Positions 1-6,760 are shown, counted from the first letter of the stretch. The stretch: 23,258 nt of DNA from JBDSSS01 sp038224055 (GCA_038224055.1 JBBRGO010000019.1:1-23258); one strand, 5' to 3'. The notes: a model not told the origin generated them from the letters alone. Numbers and translations: made by a program.

Positions 1-1
1 T

Positions 2-679
2 CTCGACATCGTGATCCGGGAGGTCAACAAGGGCCAGAAGGTCGGCATCACCGGATTCGGCACCTTCGAGCGGGTGGACCGCGCGGCCCGCACCGGCCGC
101 AACCCCAAGACCGGTGAGACGGTCAAGATCAAGAAGACCAAAGTGCCGAAGTTCCGGGCCGGGACGAACTTCAAGGAGATCGTGTCCGGGTCCAAGAAGC
201 TCTCTCGCACCGAGTCCGCTGCTGCCCGCGCCTCCGCCGGGACCGCGACCGCCCCGCCGGTGAAGAAGACGACGACGAAGGTCGCGTCGAAGGCGACGGC
301 CAAGAAGGCCACGACGAAGACGGCCACGAAGGCTGCTCCGGCCAAGCGCGCGACCCCGGCGCCGACCAAGGCGGCACCGGCGAAGCGGGCCACCGCGACG
401 AAGGCCACGGCGACCAGGTCCGCGACGACGAAGGCCGCGGCGACCAAGTCAGCCGCCACGACGACCGCGCGCAAGAGCGCCGGCACGGCATCGCCAGCGA
501 GGAAGGCGGCCACCACGACGGCTCCCGCCAAGCGCACCAGGGCGACGAAGGCCGCTCCGGCGCGGGCCGTCACACGCAAGACGACCACCACGGCCACGCC
601 GGCGGCGCAGAAGACGGCCAGCAAGGCGGCGACCGCGAAGACGACCGCCCGCAAGACGGCCCGCAAGAGCGCCCGCTGA
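2..679 (+). CDS. hup: HU-family DNA-binding protein with long Lys/Ala-rich tail (5' partial)
   Basis: This is a histone-like nucleoid protein that bends and compacts DNA. The reading frame is open to the left edge, and the first visible residues (LDIVIREVNKGQKVGITGFG) align with the middle of the HU fold, so about 35 N-terminal residues lie outside the window. The GTG at 11 is internal and not the start. The DNA-binding arm is present (GRNPKTGE, then a KVPKFRAG strand). After the HU fold, from about position 190, comes a tail of roughly 160 residues made almost only of Ala, Lys, Thr, Arg and Pro, with PAKRAT/PAKKA-like repeats. This is the actinobacterial HupB/HupS architecture, where the tail resembles eukaryotic histone H1. 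The tail is long for the family. The gene ends with TGA just before a strong hairpin. Confidence 0.95.
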   Translation, partial: LDIVIREVNKGQKVGITGFGTFERVDRAARTGRNPKTGETVKIKKTKVPKFRAGTNFKEIVSGSKKLSRTESAAARASAGTATAPPVKKTTTKVASKATAKKATTKTATKAAPAKRATPAPTKAAPAKRATATKATATRSATTKAAATKSAATTTARKSAGTASPARKAATTTAPAKRTRATKAAPARAVTRKTTTTATPAAQKTASKAATAKTTARKTARKSAR

Positions 680-717
680 CGTCGAGCGAGGTCGGTCTTC
701 GTCGGGCGCGAAGCAGA

Positions 718-752
718 CACGAGGGGTCGGGCCGAGCGCCCGGCCCCTCGTG
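718..752. terminator. Bidirectional terminator hairpin between hup and cofC
   Basis: Arms of 15 nt (718-732 and 738-752) pair with a single G-U wobble around the 5-nt loop CGAGC. The hairpin lies between two convergent genes, 39 nt after the hup stop and 48 nt after the cofC stop on the other strand. There is no U tract, as is usual in high-GC actinobacteria, so the call rests on stem strength and position. Confidence 0.8.
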
Positions 753-800
753 CGTGGACTCGGCGGGCCGAACCCGCCGGGGTCACCGGGCTCGATCGGC

Positions 801-1670
801 TCAGCGGATCGGTTGGCCCGGCCCGATCCCGACGATGTGCAGCGCCACGACCCGGTGGTCATCGACCTCGATGGTGACCCGCTGGCCCGACCGGAGCAGT
901 CGCAGCCCACTCGCGTCGAAGGGCTCGTGGTCGAAGCCGATCTCGAGGCCGTCGTCGAGCAGGACCGACCCCGAACGGCTGTCGGGGTCGAAGCGGTGCA
1001 CGGACGCCTGCATGGTGCTCATCCAACCAGAGCCGCGGGCCCGCAGGACCGCTCGGGTCGCCGGTCCGAGGCCGAGGCGTCCGGCGTCGGCGAGGGAGGC
1101 CGCGTCGTCGACGTCGGTCCGCAGCCGGGGGAGGGCGAGCTCGAGCCGGCGTGCACCGTCGGCGGTGTGGGCCGCGGCGCTCGCGGGGCCGAAGCGCGGG
1201 ACGAAGGCGGGGACGGCCGTGGTGCCGCAGCGCAGCACCGTCCCGGTGCCTGCGCCGTCGGGCACGAAGGACTGGTCATGAGCCGCGGCGAAGCGGAGCG
1301 CGGCCAGCAGGTCGGCCGGGGTGAGGGTGGGCACGTCCCCGAGCAGGGCAGCAGCCCTGGTCCCCACCGGCACCAGGGCGAGTCCAGCGGCGACCGCGGC
1401 GTTGAGCCCAGCGCCGGGGTCCGGCGTCGTCGTGCAGCCGCGTCCGCGCCAGTGGGCAGCCAGTGCGCGGTCGGAGGTGACGAGCACGACGTGGTCGGCC
1501 CCGACGGCGTCGACGACCGCGGAGAGGGTGTCGTCGGCGATGGCCCGGCTCAGCTCGGAGCGATGGGGGCCGGCGGCACGAGCGAGACGGGACTTGCCCT
1601 GGAGCGTGTCCTTGACCGGGACGACGACGGACCAGCGACGCGTGCTCGTGGGCTGTGTGGGCATCGACAT
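801..1670 (-). CDS. cofC: CofC/FbiD-type phosphoenolpyruvate/2-phospholactate guanylyltransferase fused to a cold-shock-like domain
   Basis: This nucleotidyltransferase makes the GDP-activated three-carbon precursor of coenzyme F420; the mycobacterial homologue FbiD uses phosphoenolpyruvate and GTP. Residues 1-210 hold the family motifs VVVPVKDTLQGKSRL near the N-terminus, LLGDVPTL, VPDGAGTGTVL, FGPASAAAH and RTDVDDAASL. The start is the ATG at 1670, which puts the conserved VVPVK strand about 15 residues in; a GAGGA lies 11 nt upstream. The frame then runs on without a stop through a short linker (RARGSGW) into about 73 residues (1022 down to 801) that read like a cold-shock/OB barrel: a first strand with RFDPDSRSGSVLLDDG, then FDASGLRLLRSGQRVTIEV. 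The RNP aromatic residues of true cold-shock proteins are missing. An internal ATG at 1022 has no ribosome site before it, so a fusion is more likely than two genes. No other F420 gene is in the window. Confidence 0.88.
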   Translation of the reverse strand: MSMPTQPTSTRRWSVVVPVKDTLQGKSRLARAAGPHRSELSRAIADDTLSAVVDAVGADHVVLVTSDRALAAHWRGRGCTTTPDPGAGLNAAVAAGLALVPVGTRAAALLGDVPTLTPADLLAALRFAAAHDQSFVPDGAGTGTVLRCGTTAVPAFVPRFGPASAAAHTADGARRLELALPRLRTDVDDAASLADAGRLGLGPATRAVLRARGSGWMSTMQASVHRFDPDSRSGSVLLDDGLEIGFDHEPFDASGLRLLRSGQRVTIEVDDHRVVALHIVGIGPGQPIR

Positions 1671-1766
1671 TCTGGAGTCAATCCTCGCACTCGCCGCCCC
1701 GTTGCTCGACACCGCGTCGGCTGATGGACAAGATGAAGGATGCGCCCCGGTCGGGGCCACCGAGCC

Positions 1767-1773
1767 GAGGAGG
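1767..1773 (+). promoter_or_regulatory. Ribosome binding site that decides the plsC start
   Basis: GAGGAGG lies 10 nt before the GTG at 1784. It selects that GTG over the in-frame ATG codons at 1731 and 1740, which have no such site. Confidence 0.75.
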
Positions 1774-1783
1774 ACGTCCCAAC

Positions 1784-2581
1784 GTGAGCGGTGCACGCCC
1801 CACGCGGTTACCCGTGGTCTACCGCCTGTTGGCGCTGGTCCTGCGCCCGCTGCTCATGGTGCTGACGAAACGCGACTGGAGGGGGCTCGAGCACCTGCCG
1901 GAGCGCGGTGGTTTCGTCGTCTCGACCAACCACATCTCCTACGCCGACCCTCTCGTCTTCGCGCACTACATGTTCGACAGCGGTCGCGAGGCCTACTTCC
2001 TCGGCAAGGACAGCCTCTTCGCGCTGCCCGTCGGGGGTTGGCTGCTCCGCAAGGCCGGTCAGATCCCGGTCTACCGCAGCTCGGTGGCGGCCGCCGACTC
2101 CTACCGGGCCGCGGTGGCCGCGGTGCGCGAGGGCAAGGCGGTGGGGATCTTCCCCGAGGGCACGATCACCCGGGACCCCGACCTCTGGCCGATGCGCGGC
2201 AAGACGGGCGCGGCGCGGGTGGCGCTCGAGACCCGGTGTCCCCTGGTCCCGGTGGCCCAGTGGGGCGCCCAGGACATCCTCTCGCCCTACGGCAAGCGGC
2301 TCCATCTCCTCCCGCGCCGGACCATGCACATGACGGCCGGGGCGCCCGTCGACCTCGACGACCTCTACGGCAAGCCCCTCGACAGCGCGGTCCTGCGCGA
2401 GGCGACGAACCGGCTGATGGACGCCATCACCGTGCTGCTCGAGCAGATCCGGGGCGAGCAGAGCACCCACGAGCGGCTCGACCCCCGTGCCCACGGTCTT
2501 CCGGAGGTGGGATCGCCGCTCCGGCACGAGGATGCGCCGAGGCCCACTCGCGGGCGGGCGGCGGAGGGGGGCGCGGCATGA
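1784..2581 (+). CDS. plsC: 1-acyl-sn-glycerol-3-phosphate acyltransferase (PlsC family)
   Basis: This membrane-associated enzyme adds the second acyl chain to lysophosphatidic acid, giving phosphatidic acid. The 265-residue protein has the acyltransferase blocks in order: NHISYAD with catalytic His50-x4-Asp55, the GKDSLFALPVGGWLL region, IPVYR (94-98), and FPEGT (123-127). A hydrophobic stretch at residues 11-28 could anchor it. The Pro/Arg/Glu-rich C-terminal 45 residues are probably disordered. The start is the GTG with the GAGGAGG site. Its stop overlaps the gpsA start as ATGA, so the two glycerolipid genes form a translationally coupled pair: GpsA makes the glycerol-3-phosphate backbone that ends up as the acceptor here. 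The exact acyl acceptor is not shown by sequence. Confidence 0.9.
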   Translation: MSGARPTRLPVVYRLLALVLRPLLMVLTKRDWRGLEHLPERGGFVVSTNHISYADPLVFAHYMFDSGREAYFLGKDSLFALPVGGWLLRKAGQIPVYRSSVAAADSYRAAVAAVREGKAVGIFPEGTITRDPDLWPMRGKTGAARVALETRCPLVPVAQWGAQDILSPYGKRLHLLPRRTMHMTAGAPVDLDDLYGKPLDSAVLREATNRLMDAITVLLEQIRGEQSTHERLDPRAHGLPEVGSPLRHEDAPRPTRGRAAEGGAA

Positions 2582-3576
2582 CGCGGGTCGCCGTGATGGG
2601 CACCGGCAGCTGGGGCACCGCGTTCGCCGCTGTCCTCGCCGAAGCCGGGGCGAGCGTGACGATGTGGGCCCGCCGCGCGGAGGTCGCCGCCCAGATCAAC
2701 GCCGGCCGCAACTCCGACTACCTCCCCGAGCTCGACCTGCCGAGCACCGTGCAGGCGACGACGGACCCGGCTGCGGCCTGCCTGGACGCCGACCTCGTCG
2801 TCCTCGCCGTGCCCTCGCAGACGCTGCGGTCCAACCTCGAGTCCTGGGGGGGCGCGATCCCGCCCGGCGCCGACGTCGTCTCGCTGATGAAGGGCGTCGA
2901 GCTGGGCACCACGAAGCGGATGAGCGAGGTCATCGCCGAGGTCGCGGGAGTGCAGGGGAGACGCATCGTCGTCCTCTCCGGGCCCAACCTCGCCAAGGAG
3001 ATCGCCCGGCGCCAGCCCGCCGGGAGCGTCGTCGCCTGCGTCGACCCCGCGGCGGCCGAGCGGGTCGCCGCCGCGTGCGCGACGCCCGCCTTCCGGCCCT
3101 ACACCTCGACCGACGTCGTCGGCGCCGAGGTGTGCGGGGCGACGAAGAACGTCGTCGGGCTCGCCGTCGGGATGGCCGAGGGGATGGGCTTCGGCGACAA
3201 CACGAAGGCGACGATCATCACCCGGGGGCTCGCCGAGACGACGCGCCTGGGGCTGGCGCTCGGCGCGGAGCCGGAGACCTTCCTCGGCCTCGCCGGCGTT
3301 GGTGACCTCATCGCGACGTGCATGTCGCCGCTGTCGCGCAACCACGCCTTCGGGGTCCGGCTCGGGCAGGGGATGGCGGTCGACGAGGTCGTCGCCGTCA
3401 CGCGACAGACCGCCGAGGGGGTCAAGTCGTGCCAGTCGATCCTCGAGCTGGCACGTCACCACGGCGTCGACATGCCCATCGTCGAGCAGGTCGTCGCCGT
3501 CGTCCGCGACGGCCAGTCGGCGGCGGCGGTCGGCCCCAAGCTCATGTCGCGCGACCTCAAGGCCGAGAAGCACTAG
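2578..3576 (+). CDS. gpsA: NAD(P)-dependent glycerol-3-phosphate dehydrogenase
   Basis: It reduces dihydroxyacetone phosphate to sn-glycerol 3-phosphate for phospholipid synthesis in the cytoplasm. The 332-residue length is normal. The N-terminus carries the Rossmann dinucleotide motif MGTGSWGTAFA (residues 7-17). Further on come LVVLAVPSQTLR, the LSGPNLAKE block, and the catalytic-lysine region CGATKNVVGLAVGMAEG followed by GDNTKATIITRGL, all family signatures. The ATG start overlaps the plsC stop and has GGAGG about 10 nt upstream. The gene ends in TAG inside the palindrome CTAG, which also supplies the TAG stop of the opposing gene, so the two coding regions overlap by 4 bp with no terminator between them. 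Confidence 0.96.
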   Translation: MTRVAVMGTGSWGTAFAAVLAEAGASVTMWARRAEVAAQINAGRNSDYLPELDLPSTVQATTDPAAACLDADLVVLAVPSQTLRSNLESWGGAIPPGADVVSLMKGVELGTTKRMSEVIAEVAGVQGRRIVVLSGPNLAKEIARRQPAGSVVACVDPAAAERVAAACATPAFRPYTSTDVVGAEVCGATKNVVGLAVGMAEGMGFGDNTKATIITRGLAETTRLGLALGAEPETFLGLAGVGDLIATCMSPLSRNHAFGVRLGQGMAVDEVVAVTRQTAEGVKSCQSILELARHHGVDMPIVEQVVAVVRDGQSAAAVGPKLMSRDLKAEKH

Positions 3577-4670
3577 TCGAGCGAGAGCCCCCGGCGCAGC
3601 GCCCCGTCGAGGTCGTCCCAGAGGTCCTCGACGTGCTCGATCCCCACGGACAGCCGCACGAGGTTCGCCGGCACGGACGTCGGCTCCGACGGGTGCCGAC
3701 GCCGTCGCTCCAGCTGGGACTCGACGCCGCCGAGGCTCGTGGAGTGCAGCCACAGGGCGGTCGCGTCGCAGACCCGGTCCGCGGCGTCGGCGTCGCCCGC
3801 CACCTCGATCGCGAGCATCGCCCCGCTGCCGGGGTAGCGGACCCTGGCGACCGCCGGGTGGCCGCCCAGCCGCTCCGCCAGCTGCGCGGCATTCGCGCAC
3901 GCCCGCTCGAAGCGGACCGCCAGCGTCCGCAGGCCGCGCAGGGCGAGGAAGACCTCCATCGGCCCCGCGATGGAGCCGTGCAGGGTGCGGTGGCGCTTGA
4001 GCCGGGCGCCGATCTCCCGGCCGCGGTCGTCGTCGGCGACGACCGTCGCGCCGAGCACGACGTCGGAGTGGCCGGCGAGGTACTTCGTCACCGAGTGGAC
4101 GACGACGTCGGCCCCGAGCCCGAGCGGTCTGGACAGCAGCGGGGTGGACAGCGTGTTGTCGACGACGCTCGTCACGCCGAGCTCCCGGGAGGCGTCGAGC
4201 ACGGCCGGCAGGTCCGTGACGTCCATGAGCGGGTTGGTCGGCGACTCGAGCCACAGCAGGTCGGCGCCGGCCAGGGCGGCGACGAAGCCCGCCGTGTCGG
4301 CCGCCGCGACCCGCACGACCCGCCCACCGGCCTGCTCGTGCGCGAGGAGCAGGTCGTGGGTGCCGTTGTAGGTCTGGTCCGGCGCGACGACCGTGCCCTG
4401 CGGAGGCAGCAGCGACAGGGCGGCCGAGATGGCTCCCATCCCCGAGCCGTGCACGAGCGCGAGGCCGCCCTCGAGTCCGCCGAGCGCGGACTCGAAGGCG
4501 TCCCACGTCGGGTTGCCGACGCGCGCGTAGTTGACCGGACCGTCGGCGGCATACGTCGAGGTGAGCTCGACGCCGACGTTGACCGGGGCGCCCGGCCGGC
4601 GCGGGGGACGACCCGCGGCCACGACCTGGCTCTCGACGTGCAGGGACCGGGGATCGACGTCGGGGCTCAC
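3573..4670 (-). CDS. Cystathionine gamma-synthase/lyase-like PLP enzyme, substrate not assigned
   Basis: This belongs to the Cys/Met-metabolism PLP-dependent family (fold type I). Visible family features are Tyr48-x-Arg50 for phosphate binding by the partner subunit, SGMGA (76-80), a Tyr stacking site near QTYNGT (99-104), Asp171 in VVDNTLSTPL, the PLP lysine Lys196 in HSVTKYLAGHSD, and the late carboxylate-binding Arg in VRLSVGIEH. At 365 residues it is shorter than the usual 380-400: the stretch normally following YPG (LPSHPQHELA...GGM-like) is nearly absent, and the usual SLGGVESLIEHPASMTH block reads SLGGVESQLERRRRHP instead. MetB, gamma-lyase or another gamma-elimination activity is possible; I do not choose. 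The GTG start sits 6 nt after TAGGCT, and the TAG of that box is an in-frame stop, so no longer start is possible. Confidence 0.85.
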   Translation of the reverse strand: MSPDVDPRSLHVESQVVAAGRPPRRPGAPVNVGVELTSTYAADGPVNYARVGNPTWDAFESALGGLEGGLALVHGSGMGAISAALSLLPPQGTVVAPDQTYNGTHDLLLAHEQAGGRVVRVAAADTAGFVAALAGADLLWLESPTNPLMDVTDLPAVLDASRELGVTSVVDNTLSTPLLSRPLGLGADVVVHSVTKYLAGHSDVVLGATVVADDDRGREIGARLKRHRTLHGSIAGPMEVFLALRGLRTLAVRFERACANAAQLAERLGGHPAVARVRYPGSGAMLAIEVAGDADAADRVCDATALWLHSTSLGGVESQLERRRRHPSEPTSVPANLVRLSVGIEHVEDLWDDLDGALRRGLSLD

Positions 4671-4676
4671 CCGCGC

Positions 4677-4682
4677 AGCCTA
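4677..4682 (-). promoter_or_regulatory. -10 box TAGGCT for leaderless transcript of the PLP enzyme gene
   Basis: Reading leftward, TAGGCT is followed by 6 nt and then the GTG start at 4670. This spacing places transcription at or next to the first base of the start codon. No Shine-Dalgarno sequence is present. Confidence 0.6.
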
Positions 4683-4706
4683 CGAGGAGGCCCCGGCGCG
4701 TCCCGC

Positions 4707-4712
4707 TAGAGT
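4707..4712 (+). promoter_or_regulatory. -10 box TAGAGT for ddl
   Basis: TAGAGT lies 8 nt before the ATG at 4721, with no Shine-Dalgarno site between them, which suggests a leaderless or nearly leaderless mRNA. It is only 24 bp from the opposing -10 box. Confidence 0.55.
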
Positions 4713-4720
4713 CTCGACTG

Positions 4721-5860
4721 ATGACCACGGACCAGCCCCCGACCCCTGCGTCGAAACCTCGCCCGCGCGTCGCCGTCGTCTTCGGCGGCCGCTCCTCGGA
4801 GCATGCCGTGTCGTGCGCCACGGCGGCAGGGGTCCTGCGGGCCATCGACCGCGACGCATACGACGTCATCCCGATTGGGATCACCCGCGAGGGGCAGTGG
4901 GTCCTCGCGGCCGACGAGCCGTCCCGCTTCGAGCTCACCCCCGGGCACGTGCCGGAGGTGACGGCCGAGGCGGCGCACGTCGTCCTGCCGATGTCCACCC
5001 AGGAGACCACGTTGACCGTGCTCGAGCCCGGGGTCGCGCCGCGTGCCCTCGGGGAGGTCGACGTCGTCTTCCCTCTCCTGCACGGACCCTTCGGTGAGGA
5101 CGGCACGCTCCAGGGGCTGCTCGAGCTGTCGGACGTGCGCTACGTCGGCTCCGGCGTGCTCGCCTCCGCCGCCGGCATGGACAAGCACTACATGAAGCTC
5201 GTCTTCACCGGTCACGGCCTGCCCGTCGGCCCGTATGCCGTCATCACCGACCGCGCGTGGGGGGCCGACCGTGCGGCCGCCCTCGCGTCGTGCGCCCGAC
5301 TGGCCTATCCACTCTTCGTCAAGCCGGCGCGGGCCGGCTCGTCGATGGGGATCACGAAGGTCGACCGGCCCGATGACCTCGAGGCGGCGGTCGAGACGGC
5401 CCGCGAGCACGACCCCAAGGTCGTCGTCGAGCAGGGCATCCGCGGTCGGGAGATCGAGTGCGCGGTCCTGCAGGGCCGCGGGACCGACGCCCCGCGCACC
5501 TCCCAGGTGGCGGAGGTGGCCGTGCACTCCAACCACGCCTTCTACGACTTCGAGGCGAAGTACCTCGCTGAGGCCGATGTCGACCTCAGCTGCCCCGCGG
5601 ACGTGCCGGCGGCGGTTTCCGCCGAGGTGCGCCGGCTGGCCGGCCTCGCCTTCGAGTCGCTCGGCTGCGAGGGACTGGCCCGGGTCGACTGCTTCTACAC
5701 CGACGACGGCGGGGTCGTCGTCAACGAGATCAACACGATGCCCGGCTTCACCCCGCACTCGATGTATCCGCAGATGTGGGCGGCATCAGGTCTGGCCTAC
5801 CCGGACCTCATCGACGAGCTCATCGCGCTGGCCCTCGAGCGCCGGGTCGGTCTGCGCTGA
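4721..5860 (+). CDS. ddl: D-alanine--D-alanine ligase
   Basis: It joins two D-alanines with ATP to make the dipeptide that ends the peptidoglycan stem peptide. The 379-residue protein shows the ATP-grasp family in order: VVFGGRSSEHAVS (19-31) with the D-Ala1-binding Glu27, LLHGPFGEDGTLQG, MDKHYMK, FVKPARAGSSMGI for nucleotide binding, FYDFEAKY in the omega loop, and VNEINTMPGFTPHSMYP with the metal-binding residues. The Tyr in the FYDFEAKY loop is the feature expected of D-Ala:D-Ala enzymes rather than D-Ala:D-Lac resistance enzymes, so nothing here suggests glycopeptide resistance. It stands alone, divergent from the PLP enzyme gene, and runs toward the DUF3515 gene, ending only 7 bp before that gene's stop. 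Confidence 0.96.
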   Translation: MTTDQPPTPASKPRPRVAVVFGGRSSEHAVSCATAAGVLRAIDRDAYDVIPIGITREGQWVLAADEPSRFELTPGHVPEVTAEAAHVVLPMSTQETTLTVLEPGVAPRALGEVDVVFPLLHGPFGEDGTLQGLLELSDVRYVGSGVLASAAGMDKHYMKLVFTGHGLPVGPYAVITDRAWGADRAAALASCARLAYPLFVKPARAGSSMGITKVDRPDDLEAAVETAREHDPKVVVEQGIRGREIECAVLQGRGTDAPRTSQVAEVAVHSNHAFYDFEAKYLAEADVDLSCPADVPAAVSAEVRRLAGLAFESLGCEGLARVDCFYTDDGGVVVNEINTMPGFTPHSMYPQMWAASGLAYPDLIDELIALALERRVGLR

Positions 5861-5867
5861 GTCCGGC

Positions 5868-6320
5868 CTAGCTGCAGCGGCGCCCGTTCGTCGGGAGCGC
5901 CGTCGCGGCCGGGGTGAAGGCCGGCAGCAGCAGCGGCACCGGGCCGTAGGCGGCCGGCGCGAGGACCTCGACCGCCGGGTCCCGTCCGTACGTCGTGGCG
6001 GCCCCGCCGTCACTCAGCTCGCGCACGACCCAGTCGACGCCGTCGACGGTGACGCACGAGTCGGTCGTGGGCCCCAGCGGGTCCAGGCCGCAGCGGGCGA
6101 TGAGGGCGGGGTCGCCCCACGCGGCCGCCCAGGGCGCGTCGGGGCGCGTCGCGGTGCGCGTGCGCCCGCTGACGGAGGACGGCCAGGCCAGGGCGGAGCA
6201 GACCGGTGCGGAGGACTGAGGAGCCGCGGTGACCTCGGGGGCGGACGAGCAGCCGGACACCGCGACGACGGCGGAGCAGAGCGCCGCCGCCGCCGTGGTG
6301 CGGATGGTGGGGAGCCTCAG
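5868..6320 (-). CDS. DUF3515 family lipoprotein, probable CTG start
   Basis: Function is unknown. The DUF3515 family is actinobacterial and often sits beside ddl and thiL, as here. The predicted protein begins MRLPTIRTTAAAALCSAVVAVSGC in two readable parts: two arginines, a hydrophobic stretch (10-21), and a lipobox VSGC with Cys24, so it should be a lipid-anchored surface protein of about 127 mature residues. Later blocks WGDPALIARCGLDPLGPTTDSC and VDGVDWVVRE are typical. The frame upstream of the signal peptide has no ATG or GTG until 6557, which would add about 79 Arg-rich residues read out of frame through the neighbouring gene. The best start is therefore CTG at 6320, overlapping the upstream TGA as CTGA; no Shine-Dalgarno site is visible, so translational coupling is inferred. 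Confidence 0.8.
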   Translation of the reverse strand: MRLPTIRTTAAAALCSAVVAVSGCSSAPEVTAAPQSSAPVCSALAWPSSVSGRTRTATRPDAPWAAAWGDPALIARCGLDPLGPTTDSCVTVDGVDWVVRELSDGGAATTYGRDPAVEVLAPAAYGPVPLLLPAFTPAATALPTNGRRCS

Positions 6321-6550
6321 ACGTGCACGACCGTGCAGGTGAGGGTGCGCGTGATCCCCGCGACGTCCTGCAGCTTGGCGATGACGAGACGGCCGAGGTC
6401 GTCGACGTTGGCCGCTTCCACCCGCGCGATGACGTCGTAGGGGCCGGTCACGTCCTCGGCGAGTGTCACGCCGGAGATGTCGGCGATCTGCTCCGCCACG
6501 CTGGCGGCCTTGCCGACCTCGGTCTGAATCAGGATGTAGGCCTGAACCAC
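6317..6550 (-). CDS. Stand-alone Lrp/AsnC effector-binding (RAM) domain protein
   Basis: The 77-residue protein consists only of the alpha-beta sandwich that binds small ligands and oligomerises in Lrp/AsnC regulators. It begins MVQAYILIQTEVGKA and shows SVAEQIADISGV, then the VTGPYDVIARVEA core typical of this domain, then LGRLVIAKLQDVAGI. No helix-turn-helix precedes it: the start is a GTG at 6550 with AAGAGGTGA just upstream, and there is no room for another domain. It cannot bind DNA like Lrp, and may act as an amino-acid-sensing partner of a full-length Lrp protein or of an enzyme. It is coupled to the DUF3515 gene by a 4-nt stop/start overlap. Confidence 0.9.
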   Translation of the reverse strand: MVQAYILIQTEVGKAASVAEQIADISGVTLAEDVTGPYDVIARVEAANVDDLGRLVIAKLQDVAGITRTLTCTVVHV

Positions 6551-6583
6551 GAGTCACCTCTTTGTGTTGGTCTATCGGTGGCG

Positions 6584-6647
6584 GGCCCCAGAGTGGTCGG
6601 GGGCCGCGGGACGGGTCGGCAGCAGCTCGACCCGACGATCCGTCGGG
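6584..6647 (-). other. Cluster of inverted repeats in the 210-bp lrp-like/thiL divergent region
   Basis: Three GC-rich inverted repeats lie between the two divergent genes. GGCCCC/GGGGCC is at 6584-6589 and 6600-6605. CGGGTCG/CGACCCG is at 6612-6618 and 6628-6634. CCCGACG/CGTCGGG is at 6631-6637 and 6641-6647, around ATC. The last two share 6631-6634, so only one can form at a time. They could be an operator or a leader structure for the leftward transcript; chance is also possible at this GC content. Confidence 0.35.
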
Positions 6648-6696
6648 ACCTCCGGGCGGCGAGCGACCGGGTGTGCCGAGGATCGTGCCCTGACGC

Positions 6697-6702
6697 TACC
6701 GT
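6697..6702 (+). promoter_or_regulatory. Possible thiL -10 box TACCGT
   Basis: TACCGT fits TANNNT and lies 58 nt before thiL. On the other strand TAGCGT (6699-6694) also fits, so the two divergent transcripts may have overlapping -10 boxes. Neither has a convincing -35 element. Confidence 0.3.
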
Positions 6703-6760
6703 GCGGTGGGATGTTTCGTCCCGAGGAAGCCGCGCATGTCCGAGTGATGAAGGGTGATTC

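Noticed and set aside
1020..1022. Independent start of a small cold-shock-like protein inside cofC
   Set aside because: The ATG has no Shine-Dalgarno sequence and no -10 box at leaderless spacing, and the frame is continuous with cofC.
2365..5106. A reverse-strand open frame of about 900 codons across plsC, gpsA, the PLP gene and ddl
   Set aside because: It covers four well-supported genes in other frames and reads as low-complexity Arg/Ala/Gly sequence.
6551..6760. TPP riboswitch upstream of thiL
   Set aside because: No THI-box-like core (CTGAGA ... ACCTGATC-type) is visible; ThiL is usually not riboswitch-controlled in actinobacteria.
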